Positions 1 to 7,037 of a stretch of DNA of 42,291 bases are shown piece by piece. Under the pieces are notes generated by a model, which was not told where the DNA came from, ran no database searches, and was given only the letters and a program-made list of their open reading frames with translations. The DNA is taken from the NCBI RefSeq assembly GCF_022808955.1, contig NZ_JAKZEY010000010.1, forward strand, positions 1-42,291. Reading direction: 5' to 3'. Source of the DNA: Anaerococcus sp. AGMB09787 (lineage in GTDB: Bacteria > Bacillota > Clostridia > Tissierellales > Peptoniphilaceae). Position numbers and translations under genes: made by a program. Position 1 is the first letter of the stretch. Each line of letters opens with the position of its first letter.

Positions 1-108
1 TCCTTTAGGAATATTATATTTATCAGCTACTTTCCTTATTCCTCCTATTTCTCCTGAAAGATATTCTAGTACTAATTTTATTTTTAATCCTTTTGTGTAT
101 TTTGGCAT
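1..108 (-). CDS. IS3-type transposase OrfA, N-terminal part (runs off the window)
   Basis: Thirty-six codons are visible, from the ATG at 108 down to base 1. The peptide starts MPKYTKGLKIKLVLEYLSGE and continues with GGIRKVADKYNIPKG. This is the basic start plus first helices of the HTH_Tnp_1 / IS150 OrfA helix-turn-helix that binds IS ends. No stop or frameshift occurs in the visible part. The reading frame continues past the left edge, so nothing can be said about OrfB (the DDE integrase) or about activity. Confidence 0.7.
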   Translation of the reverse strand, partial: MPKYTKGLKIKLVLEYLSGEIGGIRKVADKYNIPKG

Positions 109-112
109 ACAA

Positions 113-147
113 AAACCCCTCCATCCGTATTCCGGATTTTGGGGTTT
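113..147. repeat. Subterminal hairpin of the IS
   Basis: AAACCCC (113-119) pairs with GGGGTTT (141-147), and inside it ATCCG (123-127) pairs with CGGAT (133-137) around a TATTC loop. It lies between the IS end and the transposase start. Hairpins here commonly limit read-through transcription into the transposase; that role is inference. Confidence 0.5.
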
Positions 148-155
148 AGGTCACA

Positions 156-209
156 AATGCTGGATATGATTATTATGCTGTTCAGAAAAGAGTGAACCAA
201 CTATTATAA
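156..209 (+). pseudogene. C-terminal stub of a Cpl-7 (CW_7) cell-wall-binding repeat
   Basis: Seventeen codons and a TAA read NAGYDYYAVQKRVNQLL. This matches the end of the Cpl-7 repeat of phage and bacterial lysozymes and endolysins, where the repeat closes with a block of the form AGYDYxAVQxRVNxLL. The stub begins exactly where the IS ends, so an endolysin or GH25-type lysozyme gene was probably cut by the insertion. The rest of the gene would lie on the far side of the IS or be lost. The match is from memory of the family, not from a search. Confidence 0.6.
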
Positions 210-264
210 CGCTATAGTGAAATAAGAAACCCATATGATAATTAAGAAATCAAAGAAACTATTA

Positions 265-293
265 TTGACATTATCGATAATAAAAGTTATACT
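265..293 (+). promoter_or_regulatory. Promoter of the small HTH regulator
   Basis: TTGACA (265-270) and TATACT (288-293) are separated by 17 bp, near consensus for the housekeeping sigma factor. The start codon of the HTH gene is 38 bp downstream of the -10 box. The -10 box overlaps the left arm of the inverted repeat described next. Confidence 0.75.
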
Positions 294-310
294 ACAGTAT
301 CATAACTTTT
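282..310. promoter_or_regulatory. Perfect inverted repeat over the -10 box: likely operator
   Basis: AAAAGTTAT (282-290) and ATAACTTTT (302-310) form a perfect 9-bp inverted repeat around 11 bp that contain a second pair, ATACT and AGTAT (289-300). The left arm covers the -10 hexamer. Binding by the HTH protein encoded just downstream would block its own promoter, so autorepression is the simplest reading. Confidence 0.6.
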
Positions 311-331
311 AATTAAAAAGAGGTATTATTT

Positions 332-523
332 ATGGGTAATAACATAAAAACTATAAGAAAGCAGAAAAATATGACACAAAATGATTTAGCAAAAGCAGTT
401 GGAGTAACTAGACAATATATAGGTGATATTGAAAATTTAAAAAAAATGCCAACTATAAAAGTTGCTTTTGATTGTGCAAAAGCTCTAGATGTTGAAGTTA
501 AAGATTTATTTTATTATTTATAA
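332..523 (+). CDS. Small XRE-family HTH transcriptional regulator
   Basis: This 63-residue protein is a single Cro/C1-type helix-turn-helix domain. Residues about 5-58 carry the motif: IRKQKNMTQNDLAKAVGVTR is helix 1 to the start of the recognition helix, followed by QYIGDIENLKKMPTI. It has no sensor or dimerisation extension and belongs to the common class of 60-70-residue XRE proteins found beside mobile or toxin/bacteriocin loci. AGAGG in front of the ATG is a usable ribosome binding site. It has its own promoter with a palindrome over the -10 box, which suggests autoregulation. Whether it also controls the peptide locus starting near 766 is unknown; the gene is separated from it by a terminator at 648-678. 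Confidence 0.85.
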   Translation: MGNNIKTIRKQKNMTQNDLAKAVGVTRQYIGDIENLKKMPTIKVAFDCAKALDVEVKDLFYYL

Positions 524-647
524 TTCCAATTGTCGTCATATAATAAAATTAATATTGATGTATAGAAATTTTAATGAAAATGTAATTAATGCTATCTTAT
601 ATACAAGTTTGTATAATTCACTTTATTTACTTGAAAATAAAGCGTGT

Positions 648-678
648 CCCTTGATTAGTGTATGATTCAAGGGTTTTT
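648..678 (+). terminator. Intrinsic terminator after the HTH gene
   Basis: CCCTTGA (648-654) pairs with TCAAGGG (667-673) and is followed by TTTTT. It closes the HTH transcription unit and separates it from the peptide locus. Confidence 0.7.
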
Positions 679-765
679 AACATGTAAAAAAAGATTTTTA
701 AACTTAACTGAGAACATAGAGAAAAGCATGGGAAAAAGATTCTCTATACTTAAATGAAACTATAG

Positions 766-794
766 TTGCATTATTCTAAGAAGTATTATATAAT
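766..794 (+). promoter_or_regulatory. Probable promoter of the Cys-rich peptide locus
   Basis: TTGCAT (766-771) and TATAAT (789-794) are 17 bp apart. It is the best promoter-like pair between the terminator at 678 and the precursor gene at 1385, giving a transcript that would pass through the degraded ORF at 934-1210 before reaching the precursor. Confidence 0.55.
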
Positions 795-933
795 ATTCGT
801 AGAGGAGTGGAAGTGACTAGATAAAAATCAGACGTTTGTATTAAAAATTTTATTTTTGATCTATCTATTTTTATCAGTGTAGTTGATTATATTTAAATTT
901 AATTTATTTTAAGCTGATGTAGGAAAGGTTAAT

Positions 934-1210
934 TTGGTATATTCTAGTTATGATAACGTTATTAGGGGTGATATTAATTACGAAAATATGATTTTCTTGA
1001 AGATTATATTATTGAGAACAACTATTGTAAAATACTAGGAAAACTTTTGCTATAGATGGAAGATATTTTTTCTATGACTTAGAAACTGGAAAAATTTCAG
1101 AATGTTTTCTAGATGAATATAAAATGCTAAAAGATTTGCTAAGACTCAAAGATTTAAATCAGCTGGAGTCTTTATTTTCAAAGTTTGAAAATGAAAAATA
1201 CAGTATATAA
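934..1210 (+). pseudogene. Degraded unknown ORF upstream of the precursor gene
   Basis: AGGAAAGG at 921-928 precedes a TTG (934) opening a frame that starts MVYSSYDNVIRGDINYE. It continues in a second frame as KYDFLEDYIIENNYCKILGK, and in a third as TFAIDGRYFFYDLETG and onward to the TAA at 1208-1210, about 90 residues in all. Both frame changes lie in short A runs (near 985 and 1040) and would be repaired by one added A each. The composite looks like real protein, acidic and aromatic-rich, but I do not recognise the family. Its place directly before the precursor suggests an accessory or immunity role, which is only a guess. Confidence 0.5.
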
Positions 1211-1219
1211 GTAAGTTAG

Positions 1220-1244
1220 AACGATGGATTTCAATTTCATCGTT
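1220..1244 (+). promoter_or_regulatory. Hairpin in the leader of the precursor gene
   Basis: AACGATG (1220-1226) pairs with CATCGTT (1238-1244). There is no T run after it, so it is not a terminator. It could stabilise or process the mRNA upstream of the precursor gene; function unknown. Confidence 0.3.
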
Positions 1245-1384
1245 GCAAGAGACAATATAATGAACCGAAGAATTAGACGAATGTTGTAGTAAAGTTTTTT
1301 AAAAAAGCAAGGTTTAGTATTAGCTGGATATTGAGGTCTTATCAAAAGACTTTAATATAAATCAAACAAAAAGGAGGAACGGAA

Positions 1385-1552
1385 ATGATTAAAGCAATTA
1401 ATGAAGTAGCAGAAAAAGGTTATTGGGCAGATGCGAATGCTGGAAACTCAAATATTGATTCAAAGGATATATGTGAATTCTGTGACACTCGTGACAGTTG
1501 CACTCTGTGTGATTCAGAATGGTGTTGGCCTTTAATTAAAGACTGGGTGTAA
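1385..1552 (+). CDS. Cys-rich RiPP precursor peptide (55 aa)
   Basis: This short gene is preceded by AAAGGAGGAACGGAA, a strong ribosome binding site, and starts MIKAINEVAEKGYWADANAG. The N-terminal 29 residues have no cysteine and fit a leader. The C-terminal 26 residues hold five cysteines (30, 33, 39, 42, 47) in the pattern C-x2-C-x5-C-x2-C-x4-C, rich in Asp, Glu, Ser and Thr between them, and end in PLIKDWV. That architecture is typical of substrates of radical SAM/SPASM thioether-forming maturases (sactipeptides and ranthipeptides), and such a maturase is the next gene. A terminator follows directly, so the peptide is likely made in excess over the enzyme. The exact subfamily and the crosslinks cannot be read from sequence. 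It is too short for most ORF callers. Confidence 0.8.
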   Translation: MIKAINEVAEKGYWADANAGNSNIDSKDICEFCDTRDSCTLCDSEWCWPLIKDWV

Positions 1553-1593
1553 ACAATAATTAGCATTATGAAACTAATTATTTGAGTAACCGA

Positions 1594-1624
1594 ATATAGG
1601 AGAGAAATCCTCTCCTATATTTTT
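1594..1624 (+). terminator. Intrinsic terminator between precursor and maturase genes
   Basis: An 11-bp stem (1594-1604 with 1610-1620, arm ATATAGGAGAG) with a 5-nt loop is followed by TTTTT. It ends most precursor transcripts; read-through would supply the maturase at lower level. It also forms the hairpin against which the group II intron sits. Confidence 0.85.
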
Positions 1625-1627
1625 ATG

Positions 1628-2208
1628 GTATGACGGGCATGTTCTAATGCTGGGGTGAAAATCCCTACAGAGCGTAGTTACCGACGAATCTAATAGCGAC
1701 TTGCAAGTTTTAGATGGCGACATCTAGGAGAGAAGAAGCAATAGCGAAATCGTGGCTTGACGAACAGGAACAGAATACAAGGCGTAACAGGTGGGCAAGC
1801 TAGCCATAGATAGCAAAGACCCAAAAGGTAACCGTAAACCCAAGGCGTAAATTCTGCAATTAAACGATGAAAGTATTGGAACTTATCCCGTGAGGTCTCA
1901 CTAGCGAAATAGTAGTAACAACGAATAGTGAGAAGTCAGCAGAATCCATAGTAGCGAAGAAGTTTCTGTAATGGAAATGGAGCGAAGGGAGGAACGATAT
2001 TTATTGTAATATTTGAAAAGGATGCACTATGACTTGATGGAACACAAGTAATGACGTATTCATTCTTCAAGGTTCAGATACAAAAAGAATAAAGTTAAAT
2101 AGATACATCAGTAATAAATAATATGATACAAGAAAATATTGAACCGCCGTATGCAGAACGGTACGTACTGGTGGTGTGAGATGGGCTATGAATTAACCCC
2201 TACTCGAT
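1628..2208 (+). mobile_element. ORF-less group II intron
   Basis: The stretch has no ORF but shows group II intron hallmarks. Near the 3' end there is a domain V-like hairpin starting GAACCGCCGTATGCAGAACG and closing with GGTGGTGTGAGA (2140-2181), then a short domain VI-like stem and the end CTACTCGAT (2200-2208). The upstream 500 nt are the GC-richer, purine-rich GCGAA-containing type of sequence seen in domains I-III. The 5' end is probably GTATG at 1628, close to the GUGYG rule. The maturase/reverse transcriptase gene is absent, so splicing or movement would need a protein supplied in trans. It lies four bases after a terminator T run, a site class favoured by several bacterial group II introns. 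Boundaries are approximate. Confidence 0.75.
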
Positions 2209-2246
2209 TTCTATTCTAATAAATTAAACTATATAGGAGTTATGAT

Positions 2247-3599
2247 ATGAAAACATTAAAAGTGAAAACTCATAGACTCATTAAAAATAACGGTAAAAAT
2301 TATATTTTTATATCTGATACAGCATCTCTGTTTGAAATAGATGACTATGTTAAGAATATGATTAATGAGTCAGATGCATTATTTGCTTACGATAGCGATT
2401 CTGAAAAAGATCAGGAAATTATGCAAATTTTGGATAAAGCAGGATTTTTTTCTGATTCTTTTAAAGAGCCAGATTGGAAATCTAAAATTAATAAGTCACA
2501 ACCTTCAGCATTAGTTTTAATGTTATCTCAGGATTGCAATCTGAGATGTAATTATTGTTATGCAGGTGATGGAAAATATTGCAACAAAGGTCTAATGAAA
2601 GAATCTACTGCTAAAATGGCGATTGATTATGCTTTTGATAACTTTACCGCAGACAAAATATCAATCATTTTGTTTGGAGGAGAACCTCTTTTAAACAAAA
2701 ATTTATTTAAATTTTGCGTGGAGTATTCTAAGAAAAAAGCTGAGAAGTTAGGGAAGGAAGTAGGTTTTAGTACTACTACAAATGCAACTCTTTTAAATAC
2801 GGAGATTGCTAAATTTATAATCGAGAATAAATTCAGTGTAACCATCAGCATAGATGGTGATGCAAAAACACATAATCGAAATAGATTCTATGCTAATAAA
2901 AAGGGAACATATGATGATGTAGTGTATAATGTAAAAAACTATTTGGGATTTAAAAATGTAGCTGCAAGAGCGACTCTTACAAAATACAATCCAAAAATAA
3001 AAGATGTATACGAGCATCTTTATGGATTGGGATTTAGATCGATTCATATCTCCCCATCCATTGAATTTATGGATAAAGATGCTTATGATAAGTTAATTAT
3101 TAGTTACTTGGAACTTATTGATACCTTTGAGAAGAAACTTAAGTCAAAAGACTATGATTATTGCTTAAGGATGTCAAATATTATGGCATTTCTTAACAGA
3201 TTGAGTAGAGGTGGACTTAGAAGAAAGTTTTGTGGGGCATGCAATAATATGCTGACAGTCGATATTGACGGCTCATTCCATGGATGCCATAGATTTGTTG
3301 CTGTACCAGAATTAAGTTACGGAAATATTATGAATCATAATGTTATTGAAGATGATAGAAAAAATGGGATGCTTGAAGCTCTGATACAAACTCATGATAC
3401 GGTTTGCCGAGAGTGTTGGATATCAGGTATATGTGGAGGCGGATGTCCTGCAGAGAATATGTCTTCGAATAAAGATTTAAAAAGACCTTATGTTTTAACG
3501 TGCAATTATTTGAAAAGTATTATGCCTAGAATAATAGAACTATATATCGGATTAAGCAGTGAGGATAAGCGAATTTTCTTTTATTATGAAAAACAGTAG
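2247..3599 (+). CDS. Radical SAM/SPASM peptide maturase
   Basis: This 450-residue enzyme should modify the Cys-rich precursor encoded upstream. Residues 1-85 form an N-terminal region that may bind the leader. The radical SAM core carries C97-x3-C101-x2-C104 (SQDCNLRCNYCYAGDG) for the SAM-binding 4Fe-4S cluster, followed by LFGGEPLL and the TTTNAT and TISIDGD strands. The C-terminal SPASM domain has CGAC, GCH, CREC, CGGGC and a final cysteine near residue 423, enough to hold auxiliary Fe-S clusters. Known relatives abstract hydrogen from the peptide to form Cys thioether bonds. AGGAG lies 7 nt before the ATG. It is separated from the precursor only by a terminator and a group II intron. Substrate assignment is by neighbourhood. 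Confidence 0.88.
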   Translation: MKTLKVKTHRLIKNNGKNYIFISDTASLFEIDDYVKNMINESDALFAYDSDSEKDQEIMQILDKAGFFSDSFKEPDWKSKINKSQPSALVLMLSQDCNLRCNYCYAGDGKYCNKGLMKESTAKMAIDYAFDNFTADKISIILFGGEPLLNKNLFKFCVEYSKKKAEKLGKEVGFSTTTNATLLNTEIAKFIIENKFSVTISIDGDAKTHNRNRFYANKKGTYDDVVYNVKNYLGFKNVAARATLTKYNPKIKDVYEHLYGLGFRSIHISPSIEFMDKDAYDKLIISYLELIDTFEKKLKSKDYDYCLRMSNIMAFLNRLSRGGLRRKFCGACNNMLTVDIDGSFHGCHRFVAVPELSYGNIMNHNVIEDDRKNGMLEALIQTHDTVCRECWISGICGGGCPAENMSSNKDLKRPYVLTCNYLKSIMPRIIELYIGLSSEDKRIFFYYEKQ

Positions 3600-3609
3600 G
3601 TCTTCTAAT

Positions 3610-4280
3610 ATGTATAGTACAATATTAAAAACGATAAAATGAAATTGGCTGTATAGTGATGAGTATGATTATGAAACAGATATATCTGCAATATTTTATG
3701 GCATAAATAGAAGAGATAAATATTCGAGAATCATTAAAGTACATAAGTATGATAATGAAAGTAATAGAACTAATGTAAAATTTAATATAGTGAATAATTC
3801 ACTATATAATAGAATTAAATATATAAACCAGAGCTCTATTGATAAACTAAGTGAAAATATAGAAAACTATAATAGTATGTCCAGTGTAATTCTAGATTTA
3901 AGGAATTGTATAGGTGGCAATTTTATGCAAATAATTTGCATGATGGATGTTTTTTATAGAAGATTTAAATTTAGTCTTATAAAAAAGAGGTACAGACTTG
4001 TCTTCTAAAAATCATGATAACAAATTTTCTAGAATTGTACTATTAGTTGGGAGAGGAATTATTTCTGCAGCAGAGCTTGTAACAGGAATAGGATTGAACA
4101 ATAATAAAAAAGTTGTTATAGGTATTGAAAGCACCTTTGGTAAAAATACTGTTCAAAAAAACTTTGCATTTGGAAGATAATACTATATATGAACTTAGCG
4201 TTTCAGAATTTGAATTTGAGAGCATCATATCTAGTGGAAATGGTTTTAACCCAAATATAATAGTTAATAAATTTATTTAG
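3610..4280 (+). pseudogene. S41-family (C-terminal processing) peptidase, frame broken
   Basis: Three stretches in different frames together make a CtpA/Tsp-like protease. The first (from 3610, with an in-frame TGA at 3640) ends in VILDLRNCIGGNF, the family's DLRxxxGG block. The second (about 3988-4165) has the catalytic Ser in GRGIISAAELV and the catalytic Lys in ESTFGKNTVQ. The third, to the TAG at 4278, has LHLEDNTIYELSVSEFEFES and GFNPNIIVN. Both shifts fall in A runs (six A near 3985, seven A near 4157) and each is repaired by deleting one A. The product may have cut leader from core, since proteases of this class occur in peptide maturation loci. As read, it is not translatable as one chain. 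Confidence 0.75.
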
Positions 4281-4396
4281 GGAGACTATATAGAATTAAA
4301 TGATATTTAAAATTATTGTATTTCTGACATTAGTATTAATATTGTGAAAGATGTGTGGATTTAAATTTTATAACTACGGGATTTGGAGGAAGAAAT

Positions 4397-5101
4397 ATGA
4401 TTAGACTAGAAAACGTTAGCAAATCATACAACGATAAGATGATTTTGGAAAATATTAATTTTGAAGTTGAACAGGGAGATCGAGTAGTTATCTTAGGGAA
4501 GAGTGGTAGTGGTAAGACAACGCTATTAAATATTATAGCAACGATAGATTCTAATTATTCTGGGAATGTTTATCTTTTTAATAACTATTTAAGTAAATTA
4601 AAAAATTCTGATATAGCTAAGTTGCGTAGAGATCAATTAGGGTTTATCTTTCAAGATTTTGGACTATTAGAGAATTTTAATATTGAAGAAAACATATTAT
4701 TACCAAGTAGAAGTGCTGGAAAGGATATTAAAAAGGATGAATATTTTAACAAACTTATAGATGTGTTAAATATCGAGAATTTATTAAAAAGGTACCCATC
4801 AGAATTATCTGGTGGAGAAAAGCAGAGAGCTGCTATTGCAAGAGCGATTATAAAAAAACCAAAATTAGTGGTAGCTGATGAAATTACATCTGCACTTGAT
4901 ATTTATACATCTAAGGAGCTTATTATCTATCTGGATGATGTCGTTACAAAATTTAATATAACTTTATTAATGGTAACACATGATCTTGAAGTTGCTAGAG
5001 TATGTAATAAAGTATATTTTATTAGACATGGACATCTTATAGAATTAGATAATTTAAACAGTGCAGAAAAACTATTTTATCAAGAGAGTAATGAGGGATA
5101 A
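4397..5101 (+). CDS. ABC transporter ATPase (Bce/LolD-type)
   Basis: Starting at the ATG at 4397, with GGAGGAAG 7 nt upstream, this is a 234-residue nucleotide-binding domain (a GTG at 4355 would add 14 residues but lacks a good site). Walker A is GKSGSGKT (about 37-44), the signature is LSGGEKQRAAIARA (about 143-156), Walker B is LVVADE with the D-loop SALD, and the H-loop is MVTHD. It pairs with the FtsX-type permease that overlaps its 3' end. Such pairs pump or strip antimicrobial peptides from the membrane and commonly confer resistance. Beside a peptide maturase, self-immunity is the likely role. Confidence 0.88.
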   Translation: MIRLENVSKSYNDKMILENINFEVEQGDRVVILGKSGSGKTTLLNIIATIDSNYSGNVYLFNNYLSKLKNSDIAKLRRDQLGFIFQDFGLLENFNIEENILLPSRSAGKDIKKDEYFNKLIDVLNIENLLKRYPSELSGGEKQRAAIARAIIKKPKLVVADEITSALDIYTSKELIIYLDDVVTKFNITLLMVTHDLEVARVCNKVYFIRHGHLIELDNLNSAEKLFYQESNEG

Positions 5102-7022
5102 TATGATAGGGCAAGGAGGTAATAAAAATTATCATTATATGTTTAGTATGTCGTTAATTTTTATGTTCTTTTATGCTGTCTTAATTTTGAGCAATAGTGA
5201 AGGAATATACGAATTGGCAGAGAATATGGAAAATATGAAAGTATTCTTTTCAGTCATATTTGTTGTTTCATTTCTTGTAACAATTAAATTTGCCATTGAT
5301 GGAATAACACAAGTCATTATAGGGGAAAGAGAAAAATTAGGTATATATTCTTTAGCTGGAAATAGAATTACCTTTTTGGCTCGTATGGTAAACGTCAATT
5401 TATTAGAAAGTTTTTTTATTGCATCAATTATCGGTGTGATTTTAGGTACTATATATAGTCATTGTATTGTCATACTTTTAGAATTAATATTTGAAATATC
5501 TAATATAGAGATAGATATAATAGGATTTAAAACTTTTACGGAGTATATTTTACTGCTGTTTATGATTTTGTGTACTAACTATTTGGTTGCATGCATTATT
5601 TTAAAGAGAAAGGATGTCAAGGATTTAATATATTATGAAAATATTTTAAAGGTTGAAGATTCGATTTTAAGAGACAACAATCTTTTTAGGTACTCTGTTA
5701 TTACAGCTGGAATACTAGCTTTAACAGTTTCTTTTATTTTTTTAATTATAAAGAATATACAATATGACATTACAATATATTATATTATGGCGAGCTTAAT
5801 ATCTTGTTCTTTTCTTATATATAGATTGACTAAGATAATTATTTTGATAAGATTAAATAAAAATGTAAAATTTTCATCTAAAAGTTTTTTTAAATATGTT
5901 TTTTCACAAGAAGTTATACGAAATTGGAAAAAATATTACAGAAACCAGTGCTTATCAACGACGATTCTTTGTTTATCCTGCTTATTTTTATTTGGTTCAT
6001 TGACGATTGGATATTCATATAAAGAAAATATAGCTAAAGAAGCTCCGTTTGATCTGGCTGTATCAGTAGATGCCAAGAGTGTCGACTTTAGTAATGTGAA
6101 AGATAAAATTGATCTTAACAACGTAAATTATAAAATTGAATACAAGGTATACTCAAACGAAGATTTAAAAAAATATAATTTACCTACACAGTGTATAAAA
6201 TTAAGCGATTATAACTATTTACGTAAAATGTTGAATAAAGAGCCAATCAATTTATCTGATTACCAATACTTAGTGCAAGTAGAGGATATGGTTATTGAAA
6301 AAAGGATAAAGGATGAAGTTCAAAATACTCAAATTAGCATCAATAACAAAGACTTTTATATGGCTGAAAGTATTCAAAATTTTCCATTTCTACAATCTAA
6401 TATAAATGGAAAATTTGAGTTATTAATATTTAATGATGAAGTAATTAATGACATGCGACTTCCTGTAAAGAGGAATGTTATGATGGTAAGTTTCAAAAAT
6501 CAGCCGAAAGCTCAATTAAAAAATGAACTATATAAGACTTTAAATTCTTCAAATAATTTAGTCATGGATAATGAAAAAGAGCATATAACAATTAAAGTTG
6601 TCTTGAAAGAGTGGAGCAGACTAAATGGTCTGGTTGGTTTATCTATATTAACTATTTTTGGTATTTTTCTGTCGTCGATTTTGATATTGATCGCTATTAA
6701 TAATATCGCTTTTTATAGCATTAAAAATTTAGACAAAATCTATATAGAAAATAAAATATATTTTGATTTAGGATGGAGTCTTGAACAGATTAGTCAATAT
6801 AATGCGTTTAGGAACAAGGCGTTCTTTATAAATGCTACCGAAATGATATTGCTAAGTTTGGTTACTGGGACTGTATCAATGTATTATTTTACAAATCAAT
6901 ATTTAGATAATGATATGTACATATTTGCATTTGCTACGATTTCATTGTTATTATATTTGTTAATCATGTTTGTATATAATATAAGTCTAAATAGAATTTT
7001 ATGTAACAAAATATATGAGTAG
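5061..7022 (+). CDS. FtsX-domain ABC permease, BceB-like topology
   Basis: About 650 residues with ten visible membrane segments: near 28-47, 61-83, 110-140, 156-178, 208-230, 236-262 and 296-318, then after a roughly 200-residue polar region near 523-548, 590-612 and 620-645. A large extracellular domain between the seventh and eighth helices is the hallmark of BceB/VraE permeases, which sense and remove peptide antibiotics bound to lipid II-cycle intermediates. The start is uncertain: GTG at 5061 keeps the family-like sequence YFIKRVMRDN, and ATG at 5091 also overlaps the ATPase gene. No two-component system lies beside it, unlike classical Bce modules. Role in producer immunity is inference. 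Confidence 0.85.
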   Translation: MQKNYFIKRVMRDNMIGQGGNKNYHYMFSMSLIFMFFYAVLILSNSEGIYELAENMENMKVFFSVIFVVSFLVTIKFAIDGITQVIIGEREKLGIYSLAGNRITFLARMVNVNLLESFFIASIIGVILGTIYSHCIVILLELIFEISNIEIDIIGFKTFTEYILLLFMILCTNYLVACIILKRKDVKDLIYYENILKVEDSILRDNNLFRYSVITAGILALTVSFIFLIIKNIQYDITIYYIMASLISCSFLIYRLTKIIILIRLNKNVKFSSKSFFKYVFSQEVIRNWKKYYRNQCLSTTILCLSCLFLFGSLTIGYSYKENIAKEAPFDLAVSVDAKSVDFSNVKDKIDLNNVNYKIEYKVYSNEDLKKYNLPTQCIKLSDYNYLRKMLNKEPINLSDYQYLVQVEDMVIEKRIKDEVQNTQISINNKDFYMAESIQNFPFLQSNINGKFELLIFNDEVINDMRLPVKRNVMMVSFKNQPKAQLKNELYKTLNSSNNLVMDNEKEHITIKVVLKEWSRLNGLVGLSILTIFGIFLSSILILIAINNIAFYSIKNLDKIYIENKIYFDLGWSLEQISQYNAFRNKAFFINATEMILLSLVTGTVSMYYFTNQYLDNDMYIFAFATISLLLYLLIMFVYNISLNRILCNKIYE

Positions 7023-7037
7023 AGTAGGGAGTAGCTA

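Larger units (their letters stand above)
1..155 (-). mobile_element. Edge of an IS3-family-like insertion sequence
   Basis: The left edge of the window carries the first 36 codons of a transposase OrfA read leftwards, then a hairpin, then an end that reads TGTGACCTAAACCCCAAAAT from position 155 on the minus strand. That resembles the TG-started termini of the IS3/IS150 group. At base 156 the sequence changes abruptly to a coding fragment of another gene (Cpl-7 repeat), so 155/156 is the likely insertion boundary. The other end lies outside the window, so target duplication cannot be checked. Confidence 0.7.
524..933. other. AT-rich intergenic stretch
   Basis: No credible reading frame is visible. 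It holds the terminator at 648-678 and the promoter at 766-794, both listed separately. Many stops occur in all frames of both strands. Confidence 0.6.

Noticed and set aside
156-1210. Prophage at the left end
   Set aside because: Apart from the Cpl-7 stub and a small XRE regulator there are no structural, packaging or lysis genes.
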